Assembly: GCA_034387635.1 (NCBI GenBank)
Contig: JAOANU010000001.1
Span: 1,240,001-1,304,000, forward strand
Direction of reading: 5' to 3'
Origin: Rhodosporidiobolus odoratus
Taxonomy: Eukaryota; Basidiomycota; Microbotryomycetes; Sporidiobolales; Sporidiobolaceae
DNA length: 64,000 nt
Part shown: one piece after another, positions 55,701 through 64,000 of the stretch
Position numbering within the stretch: the first letter of the stretch is position 1
How the letters are laid out: every line of letters begins with the position of its first letter
The notes under the pieces: model-generated
Database searches by the model: none
What the model was told of the DNA's origin: nothing
What the model saw: the letters and a program-made list of their open reading frames with translations, nothing else
Position numbers and translations under genes: made by a program

Positions 55701-58700
55701 CTTGTCCATTCAATGACGGAGGGAACGTCGCAGCGGAAGAAGAAGAGGAGGAGGAAGGAGGGAACTGCTGCGCCCCTCCGACCCCCGCAACTTGCACCAA
55801 CCGCTCCGCCACACTACTCCGTCTCCTCTCCCTCGTCTGAACCAGCACGCGATCCATCTCGGGACTGCGCATCTCTGGACCGCTTTGGCGCAGGAAGTCG
55901 GCGAGGTCGCTGGTCGGGGAGCGTTCGAGAGGGTTTTGAGGTTTGGTAGGGGGACGGGGTTCCATGCGAGAACGAGGACGGGAGAAGGGAGACGAGGAGG
56001 ACGAGGTTCCGGCTGTTGCGGCCGAAGTCATAGACAAGGCCGAGGGGCGGCGTGCAACGCTCAGAGCGCCGGGAAGAGGCGGCAAAGCTGGAGCAGAACC
56101 TCGTCTCCCGTCGAAAGGCTGGGCGTCCGAAGTCCTCGTACTTCCTCTCCGGTCAACACCCGTCGAGCCAGACGCAAAGCTATTCCTCCGACTACTGAAC
56201 GGCGGAGTACGCAAATCTCCCCTGCTTCGCCTCTTCTGGATAGTCGCCGTCGAGCCTTTCCGAGTCCCAGCGATGAAGTCGCGGCTTTTCTGTGGGCGGA
56301 CCGTAGTCTGACTCGAAACACTGCCTCGGGCAGGGCAACTCGGAGCGGTTGGCGATGCGGAAGACGGGGCAGGGTTGGTAGGCACTGCTCTGACGATGGA
56401 TGTAAAGGAGGATTGACGGGAAGAGATGCGAACGGGCGAGGCGGGAGGTACGAGAGAAGCTTGATGCCATGAAGGTGGGCGGCGGCGAGGTGAAGGGGCA
56501 GGGAGAATGTCGTCGGGAGGCGGGGCGTAGGAAGAACCGGAAGACGACGAGGGAGGGAATTGGTACGCCGGCGAGGGATCACCTGGAACAGGCGGTCCGG
56601 CTGTTGGAGGGAGCGTAGAGAGGGGACGAGAAGACAACGAAGATGTAGTGGAAGAGTCGGTACTAGGCGGCGCGCGTTGAGGAGACAGCGTAGTGCCCTT
56701 GCCTCGTGCGTGAAGCGGCCTGGCGTCAAAGATGCTCGCGTCCTGAATCAAGGGATACCCATCCCTCATATCAACCTCCGCCATCTTCTTCTCGATCATG
56801 CTCCTAACCCCGTCAAGGGCGTAGACCCGGATGTGGTCGTTGCGCCCAGCAATGGCGAGAAGGATATTCGAGCGCTCGGAGAGGACGGCAAGATCTTTGA
56901 AGCGGGTCCGCTTGATTAACGAGATAGGCTTGCGGGTCTCTTTGCGTTTTCTCGGACCATGATGCTTCATTGGTAGCGAGCCAGGAAGGGGAAGAGGGAG
57001 GAAATCGAGGCCGGTCGTGGTGCCTGCGTGTCGAGCGGGTCAACTAGAGTGCAAGCACCGGGAAGAAGGGCGACGTACCAATGAGTAAGTACTTGTTGTC
57101 CAGCAAAGCTCCGCAAAGCGGTATCCCATTCCTATTCAGGTTGATCCCAGGCGTGAGCGGCACCAGGCTCAACCCGATCCCTTCCAGCGTGGGCGGCGGC
57201 GATGGTGGTGGAGCTGAAGTACTGGGCATAGGCGGAGTGGCGAAACCGATAGTAGGAATAGGCGACGACGTTGGACCGGCTTGATGCCGAACAGGGGAAG
57301 AACGGGGAGAAGAGGATGGATTGTGAGATGAAGCGCGTCCTGCGCCGAGAGACGTCGAGCGGGCGAGCCCGGCGAAGGTGGCGGCGGCGAGAGCGCGAGG
57401 GGTGCGCCTTTGAGGGACTTCTCGCTCGCTCGACCCGGTAAATGCGCGATAGAGATCTCGCGAGTCCCGTGCGTGAGGGGAGTCTCCACTCGGACGGTTA
57501 CCTGGAGCGATGGTAGGCATACTCGTCGAACGAGAATGGATGCCGTCGCTATTTGTCGATTGAAGGGAGCTGACAGAGGGATGTTGGTACTGCCAGCCTA
57601 TGGGCGCGGACGGCGATCGAGGAAGTGACTCAGATGGGGAGGCAGGGTTAGGGGACGAAGACGGTGAAGGGTGAGGCGAGAAGCGTGGCGAGTTGCGATC
57701 CGAACGAGGGGAGCGGCTGAGAAGGTTGGAGAAAAAGGTGCGAGCCGTTGAGTGCTGATGCTGTGCCAGACAGAGCTGACTGAGTCTATTGCGCTACAGG
57801 AAGGTAAAATAGCGAGTGAACGCACCGGTCCCCGACTGTTCAGAGGCGAATTCCCCGCTGCCAGGCTCGCCATTCTCGAGTCTGCCACGCTCACATACGT
57901 TGCCCCTGGTCTGACATTCGGTAAGCTGAGGTCGACAGGCGGAGCGGTCGGCAAGCTCAAGGTGGACGAGTTGCTAGATGCGGTGGTCGACAGAGCGGCA
58001 GTGGAAGGTCGAGGAGAGCGCGAAGACGAAACGGCGGAGACGAGGGACGGTCGAGTAAGTCGAGAGGACGAAGGCGAAGTAGAGTAGGCAGGTACGTCTC
58101 GTAGCGGAGGCACAGCCGAAGACGGGAACGGCATAGACTCGCCATGTTCCTTAGCTGGGCCCGTCAACCGCGCTGGCCTCCATCTTTGAGCCTGCTCCCC
58201 TACCTCCCCCTCAACCGCCGTCGACGAGATGTACGAGTCGGCGCTCGCCCGCTCTTCTCGAGGCGACGGCGTTCGAGGAAACGAGGCGCCTCCGACTCCC
58301 AAGCCCAAACCGAGACCGCAGCCCGCGACTCCGAGAGACGAAGGAAACGCAGCTCCGACTCGGTCGTCCAGCTCGTCGTCCTCGTGGGGGACTCTTCGCT
58401 CACCGACTTCGTCATCGTCGTGAGACTGAAGGGGCAGAGTGATTGGGGTAGTTGGGCCAGTCGACGCTTCTCTTCTTCTTCCCGCAGTCGCCTGTCCCGC
58501 ATCGCCTTGTCCCGTTCCCGCTGCTTCTCCATCGTCCGCGTCCGCCCACTCGTCTTCATCCTCTTCTGCCTGTACCTCCCTCGCGCTCCAGGTATGGCTC
58601 AAGCTGGAAGCTGGCCTATACGAGTCGGGTCGTGTTGAATTCGAGGCTGCCCCACCGAGGTTCGGACCCACGTTGAGAGCGAGACTAGGAATGAAAGGGG

Positions 58701-58866
58701 TGTTGTCGGGTACATTGACTGAAAGTCGCTGAGAAGCAGGGCTGAGTCTTCCATTTGAGGATGAGGCCGGACGGTAAGATGGGTTGGAGAGGGATGATGA
58801 GGAGGAGAGGGATGATGCAGTGCTTTGAGTGGACTGAGTGGATAGCCGGTGGGGTGAAGGTGACAT
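52800..58866 (-). CDS. Giant CNH (citron-homology) domain protein with huge disordered insert
   Basis: The start MSPSPHRLSTQSTQS is at 58866 and the stop follows YTVQCLGAR at 52800; six main exons, about 1,900 residues. Residues 1-540 are disordered Ser/Pro-rich. The CNH beta-propeller begins with ISLVPL-like strands GIGLSLVPLTPGINLNRNG and CGALLDNKYLLIGTTTGLDF, KPISLIKRTRFKDLAVLSER and LLAIAGRNDHIRVYALDGVR. It is then interrupted by roughly 750 low-complexity residues (about 56750-54420). It resumes with YVKLARTKGARLLRAVETKK, YLAVLCGEDGERIELFT, FVLPETPRTIEFQLQGDDL and IYLVYGESIFALEP, then RREREREE-like basic and Ala-rich stretches, and ends with IIKRPLVWSHEKSDP and VKAISVDGV. CNH domains bind small GTPases or partners (Rho GEFs, MAP4Ks, Vps39-type tethers); no kinase or GEF domain is visible here. 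The specific role is unknown. Confidence 0.82.
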
Positions 58867-59229
58867 ATCCACTGCCTTGTAGAGTGGTCCACTGTTCTCC
58901 GGTGTATCTGTTCAAGGTGAAGGGATGAAAGGGGGGCGGAGCGAGCGGGTCGAGGGTCGCTCAGAGAGAAAGGAGCGAGAGTCGAGGTTCGTCCCCCTCT
59001 CCGAGACTAAGCCCCTGTCCGTATGGGCTTGTTCACTCTGCGAGAGCTCAGACAGCAGCCAATCCAACAGCAAGAGTGAAGTCGACGGCCGTACCGTCGC
59101 TCCGGACCTTCACCCCGATCAGCCGCTTCCGTTTTCGGTCAGATAACCCCCGCATCCAGTGCAACCATACTCACTTCACTATGACGAATGCAAGGTTGCG
59201 AGATATCTAAGCTACACTCATCCGCTGTC
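58867..59229. other. Intergenic region
   Basis: 363 nt between the CNH gene start and the DBP5 stop, both minus strand. It holds the CNH promoter and DBP5 3' UTR; no gene seen. Confidence 0.4.
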
Positions 59230-61788
59230 TCAACCCTTAAGAGCCGCCTTGAGCGTCTGTTTGCAGGAGCAAAAGAATGATCAGTCGCAGCTCCTACACG
59301 AGCGCACTCCTTCTGCTTGCATCGGTATGGCCGTGCCAAGCGAAGGCAGTCGCAGAGGATTGCGCAGAAGGAGATGACCAACGCGCGAGAAAGAGGTAGA
59401 GATGAAGGTGGAGCAAGCGAAGTAGAGAAAAAGAAAGAAGCAAGGGAAAAGATCGAAAACAACTCACCGCCTCCATCTGCTCAAAGTCCTGCGTATCAAC
59501 CCTAACGATCGGTTTTCCCAACGCCTGTCGAATCGCCTCCATGTGTTCAAAGCTCCGGCGGTCGTGCACAAAGTTGATTGACACTCCTTGACGACCGAAA
59601 CGACCGGTGCGACCTGCGTATGACGATGGAGGGAAGCGAGACAAGGGTGAGCGTTACCAGACTCTGCCTGGTGTATTACAGAAACAGAACGAGGGGGAGA
59701 AGAGAGGGAAGAAGAAGGACAAGTAACGCACCAATCCGATGCAAATACGTCTCAGGATCCGGTCTCCCCCCCTGATCCACCGGTAAGTCATAATTGACCA
59801 CCATATTAACCTGACTAATATCAATCCCTCTCGCAATAACATTGGTCGTGATGAGGACTTTGGTCTTTCCATCTCGGAACGATTCCATCACGGCGTCTCG
59901 TTCGCTCGTTTCCAGTTTTCCGTGTAAGGACGTAACTTTGTGGCCTTCGGCCGTCATTCGGCGCGCGATTTCGTCGGCGGTATCGCGGCGCTGTATGGGG
60001 AACTAAATCAGCACGGCAAGACCAGAGTCGTGACGGACAGGATGTACCTTGACAAAGATAATGCTTTGCCCAATCGTGAGTAGGTTATAAAGCTCGACGA
60101 GGACTTCGTACTTGTGCTCCTCATTGTCACAGTCTGTACAAGCAAGTATATCATCAGTTCCTCGTCCTGCACATGAATACACAGGTAGAGGGAGATCCTG
60201 AGAAAACTCTTGCACGCACCCATGAAGAACTGCTTGATAGCATCCAAGCTCAACTCCTCCTGCTTCAACCTGATCTCGTTCGCCTGGGGTGCGAACCGAA
60301 CCGCAAAGGTGCGGACGACTTCGGCAAACGTGGCCGAGAAAAGGACGATTTGAGGGTTCTTGGCCATTTTGGTGATGAGGCTGCGCGAGAGGGGGCGCGA
60401 GGGAGGTGAGTTGCAAGTCAAGAGACGAGAGCCGGTTGAGGGGTTAGAGCAAGGCGTACTTTTTGAGCGAAATCGACTGGTCGCCCATGGAACCGCTTTC
60501 GAGCATGTTGTCTGCCTCGTCCAGTACAAACACCTTGACCTCTTTCAGGTCCAGCACTCTCGCCTTGGTGACCATCTGCGCAGGCCCCGCTTCGTTAGTC
60601 TCCCAAAAACAGGATTCAAGGCGTGGCAGGGTGGGCGTTAGGGCATGAGAACGAGTCACGCACATCAATCATAGTTCCCGGTGTTCCAATGATAATCTGC
60701 TGCGTCAACTTGGGCATCCCCTTCTTGAACGAGTCTTTGCCAGCAAAGAAGCATTCAACGGGGGTGTACTCGCCCATTCGTTGCACGACCGACAAGATTT
60801 GCATGGCCAATTCTCGGGAGGGGGCGATGCAGATGGCCTGAAGATGCGGGACATCAGTAGAGGAATAGGACCACCGAGCAGAGGGGAAAGGCTTACTTGG
60901 GGAGCCTTCAAGTCCATGTCTACCCGACTCAGCATCGTCAACGCGAACGCGGCGGTCTTGCCCGTTCCAGACTGAGACTGGCCGATCATGTTGCGCGGCC
61001 TTTACGTGAGATGAACGGGATGAAGAATCGTCAACACACATGCCGTCAAAACTGCGAAGACGAAGACGGAACACCAGTCCAGCGCCACGCACGGGTTTTG
61101 CAGAAGCAGGGGAAGAGCCTTCTCCTGAATCTTGGACGGTTTTTGAAACCCGAGCTTGTACACGCCCTTGAGCAGGTTGGGGTGTCTGGTGCGGGGAAGC
61201 AGAGAAGAGGAAAATCAAAAGGACAGCGGGGACGAGATCGAAAAGAAGAGAAGGTCAGTCGAGCAGCGTCACACAGGCGGAGGGACAGGAAATGACGGAC
61301 AGGTTGAGGTCCTCAAAGGATTTGGCAGAGAAGAGGGGTGAGTTGGGGTCTGCTTGCTGGTCGGCGAGGGTGACCTGGGGGAAACGAGAGAAGGGGAAAC
61401 TGAGCGAAGTTTGCGGGCCACATCAGGGCAGGATAAGGGTACGCACCTGAACCTCGTGACTCAGGTTCTCGAGCAGTGCCGAAGCTACGGCAATAGGCAA
61501 AGCAAGGGTATGCGAAGTGAGTTAGCTCTCGAGGTGAAGTCGCTCGAAGCGGTCGATCGAGCTGCTCGTCCTCGTCAAACGCACCTTGCGGGGGCTCCTC
61601 CGCATTCTCCTGTTGTTCCGGCTTTTCTTGAGGTGGTTGGTCTTGAGGCGCAGGTGGTTGATCTGTTTGTTCAGTGGGGTCGAGTTGAGAGAGCTTCGAG
61701 GAGAGGGAAGCAACGGCGTCGGCTGGATGAAAAGCACCGGTGAGTAGATGGGAGCGTGATATGAACAGACTAGCTCACCTGCAGCCAT
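59230..61788 (-). CDS. DBP5: DEAD-box RNA helicase Dbp5 (mRNA export)
   Basis: The start codon lies at 61788; the first exon has only MAA plus one base before a GTGAGC donor. A Gln/Pro/Glu-rich N-terminal extension precedes the helicase core: [17 protein letters not shown] (Q motif), [11 protein letters not shown] (I), PSRELAMQ (Ia), GTPGTM (Ib), [10 protein letters not shown] (II, DEAD), LFSATFAE (III), QSIIFVKRRDTADE (IV), [10 protein letters not shown] (V) and [11 protein letters not shown] (VI). The chain ends TLKAALKG at 59230. The gene has about a dozen exons. Dbp5/Rat8 works with Gle1-InsP6 at the cytoplasmic face of the nuclear pore to strip export factors from mRNA, and also in translation termination. 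It is divergent from the FUSC-like gene with 166 nt between start codons. Confidence 0.95.
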
Positions 61789-61954
61789 GTTGACTGTATC
61801 CTGGGCAGTATGATGGGTGGAGTTTTATACGATGATGGCTTCCGCTTCCGAGTCTCTGGTTCGGTTCAGAAGGGATCGCAGTTCAACCTGCCAAGACTGG
61901 CTTGTACATAGTCATACATGCTATAGACACACTCGCTACACTGCATTTCCAACC

Positions 61955-64000
61955 ATGCTTCGCCTCCGACCTCCGAATCTCTCTCGACTTCATCCTCGAA
62001 ACCTCATCTCTGCCAGCCGTAACGCACTCGCACAGGTTCCAACCTGGAGACAGAGACCTCCAATCCTTCTCATCTCCACTCTCAAGGCTACCATCGCACT
62101 CTGCCTCTTGCACATTCTTTGCTTTACAGACAGGTCCGTCTTCTTTTCTCTATTCCCTCGCTCAACCTTGCTCTGTCACTCTTTGCTGACCCCCGCCACC
62201 GCAGATTCGCCTTACTCAACCCTTACCCTGTCGCACTCAATGGCGCTGTTCTAGTGGTCGTGGGAGCCTACCCCGGAGGGACCATGGGCAAATGCTTTCA
62301 GGCTCTCATCCTCGGAGGCGCTGGACTCGGACTGGGCACGTTCGTCTACGCCCTACTGGGCTGGTCAAGTACGTTCAGTGTCCTTTTTTATCCGACACGG
62401 CCCCGTCAGCGAGCCTTGCTGCAACACTGACCTGCTCCTGCTCCCTTCCCCACCTACCTTCGCGACAGGCGGCTCTCCCACCGGTCAAGGCTTCATTTTC
62501 GCCATCTACGTCTACCTCTCCGCACTCGTTCGCTACGGCGGTCCCAAGTACATTAGCTTTTACCTGTACGGCGTCATCTTTGCCTTTAACGGGATTTATG
62601 GCTCCATCTCGATCGGAGGGTTTGACAAGCAGTTCTTCTTGGCCAACTTCGAGGTACATGCTGTCTCTCGCCTTCCTGCTTGCAGTCGAGACTGACCCAA
62701 TTCCGAACAGGCTTATGCTTGGGGAATGGCTATTGCCCTCGGGGTTAACCTGATCGTGCTCCCCGTCACAAGCGAGCAGGAGCTCCGGAGGCTGCTCGTC
62801 ACGTCGTTGCAGCACGTCTCTACACTCGCTCATCTGACGTGCAAGACATATGCAAAGGAGATCGATGAAGACGAAGTGGTGCGTCTTGTTTCTACTTCTG
62901 CACAAGCCTGTCTTCCGCATTCTGTTCGACCTTTCTATCTTATGCTATACTGACGACGCGCACCGTCACAGGAAGTCCGTCAAGTCCTCGTCAAAACCAT
63001 CCGAAGCGACTACCTCTCCCTCACCTCGCGCCTCGAAGAAACTTCCTTCGAAATCCTCTACACCCGCTACTCTCTCAAGCACTATTTTGACATGATCCGC
63101 ATCGTTCAAGGCCTCCAACAAGCCCTTACCACTTCCTCCTCGGCCCTCGACCTGATCGACGAACTAGATCCCTCGGGCGTCAACGTCCGTCATCTCATGG
63201 CTCGCGCCGAGACAGCTCGAACGTTTGCCAGTTTCCGACAGGGAATCGACCTCGTCATTGCCGAAATCATTGACGAGTTGGTCGGACCTTCGGTGGTCGC
63301 ACTGGATGAGAAAGAGGATACGCAATTGGCTGCGGCGGCGGGGGATCGGCAGAAACAGGAAGAGCAACCTATGGGAGAAGGGGTGGGTCATCCAGCAGGC
63401 GTGGATGCTCAGGCACCTCCAAAACTCCTCAATGGACATGCGTTGCATACTCAACCCACGACGAGCGCGGCACAGGAGAAGATGATGACCATTGCGGCGA
63501 GGCTCAAGAGGGAGGTTCAGAGGAGTGAGGATCGGCATCAGAGGATTAGAAGGGAGAGCGCGTCGAGGAGTGGGAGTATGCAGAGGTCATCGAGGGGTGG
63601 GAGTGCGAGCGCGAGTAGGAGCAGGTCGAGGATGGGTGGGAGGTCACCTTCGGTTTCTCGACCTCCTTCTGCCGAGAACTCGAGGCATGGCTCCTTTGAC
63701 CGCGGGCGAGGGTGGAGCCGTCACGCATCGGATGATATGCAGCCCAGCCAAATGCGACAGAGTGACCGGGATCTCGAGGCGCAGATGGAGGAAGAAGCGG
63801 TCGAGGACGGGGAGAGTGAGCAGCCTATCCCAGGGGAAGAAGCACTGGGAACAAATGACGCGATTACCACGGATGTTGAGAAAGCTGCGAGGATCGAAGC
63901 GGAGGAAGGCAAGGACGAGAACGTTGTGGGCGTGTTTAGGAAGGCCTGGGACTCGTTTGCGAGGGCGCAGCAGGATGCGTTAATCAGCCTGATCAAGGAT
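61955..64000 (+). CDS. FUSC/aromatic-acid-exporter-like membrane protein (truncated by window end)
   Basis: The start MLRLRPPNLSRLHPRN is at 61955, and the frame is still open at 64000 (ISLIKD). Exons encode consecutive hydrophobic helices: ILLISTLKATIALCLLHILC, NPYPVALNGAVLVVVGAYPGG, ALILGGAGLGLGTFVYALLG, GFIFAIYVYLSALVRYGG, YGVIFAFNGIYGSISIGG and AWGMAIALGVNLIVLPVTSEQ. A helical cytosolic region follows (ELRRLLVTSLQHVSTLAHL, LEETSFEILYTRYSLKHYFD), then a Ser/Arg-rich linker (63540-63720) and a new helical segment. This is the layout of fungal Bre4/DUF2421-type proteins (FUSC family), whose second half repeats a membrane domain beyond the window. Transport substrate unknown. Confidence 0.82.

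Noticed and set aside
1..64000. tRNA, rRNA, CRISPR, LTR or terminal-inverted-repeat elements
   Set aside because: No A/B-box pair, long direct terminal repeats, spaced palindromic repeats or transposase motifs were seen on reading; a covariance-model or repeat search was not possible here.

Overview
The window is nuclear DNA of a basidiomycete yeast, most likely a red yeast of the Pucciniomycotina (Rhodotorula/Sporobolomyces type). The reasons are GC-rich coding DNA, dense protein genes on both strands, almost every gene cut by short introns (about 60-140 nt, CTGAC/CTAAC-like branch sites, many GTRCG donors), and protein types frequent in basidiomycetes (a DUF6534-like seven-helix protein, long Ser/Pro-rich tails). 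I found no rRNA, tRNA, CRISPR array or intact transposon. Coordinates of spliced genes run from start codon to stop codon; I placed the junctions by hand using reading phase and family conservation.

Layout. 1-2555 (-): ArfGAP with LxxQxTG repeats, cut by the window edge. 3150-5387 (+): MCR1, mitochondrial NADH-cytochrome b5 reductase. 6243-8639 (+): INO1, inositol-3-phosphate synthase. 9.0-11.7 kb: a graveyard with a scrambled partial INO1 copy and the C-terminal third of a type-B carboxylesterase. 11697-14285 (+): pantothenate/vitamin-type MFS transporter whose first exon overlaps the esterase relic. 14898-16405 (-): C2H2 zinc-finger protein. 17091-18381 (-): Mpv17/PMP22 membrane protein. 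18957-30920 (+): VPS13 lipid-transfer protein. 31121-32884 (+): membrane RING-CH E3 ligase. 33275-37086 (-): two tandem MDR oxidoreductases, the second damaged. 37791-39285 (+): unknown single-helix membrane protein. 39553-41433 (-): PAF acetylhydrolase. 41551-43003 (+): proteasome beta subunit PRE4. 43204-43767 (-): SUS1. 44837-46905 (+): seven-helix protein. 48584-52416 (+): Msb1/Mug8-domain polarity protein. 52800-58866 (-): giant CNH-domain protein. 59230-61788 (-): DBP5. 61955 to the edge (+): FUSC-like membrane protein.

The genes are mostly unrelated housekeeping functions: membrane-lipid supply and transfer (INO1, VPS13, PAF-AH, MCR1), mRNA export (SUS1 and DBP5), protein turnover (PRE4, RING-CH) and trafficking/polarity (ArfGAP, Msb1, CNH). 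They do not form an evident cluster. The most striking signals are in gene structure: extremely small exons (3, 8, 11, 12, 13, 15, 17 and 19 nt), an initiator ATG split by an intron in PRE4, a 17-bp tandem repeat inside an intron, a GC-AG intron plus frameshift in an oxidoreductase, and the INO1/esterase relic island.
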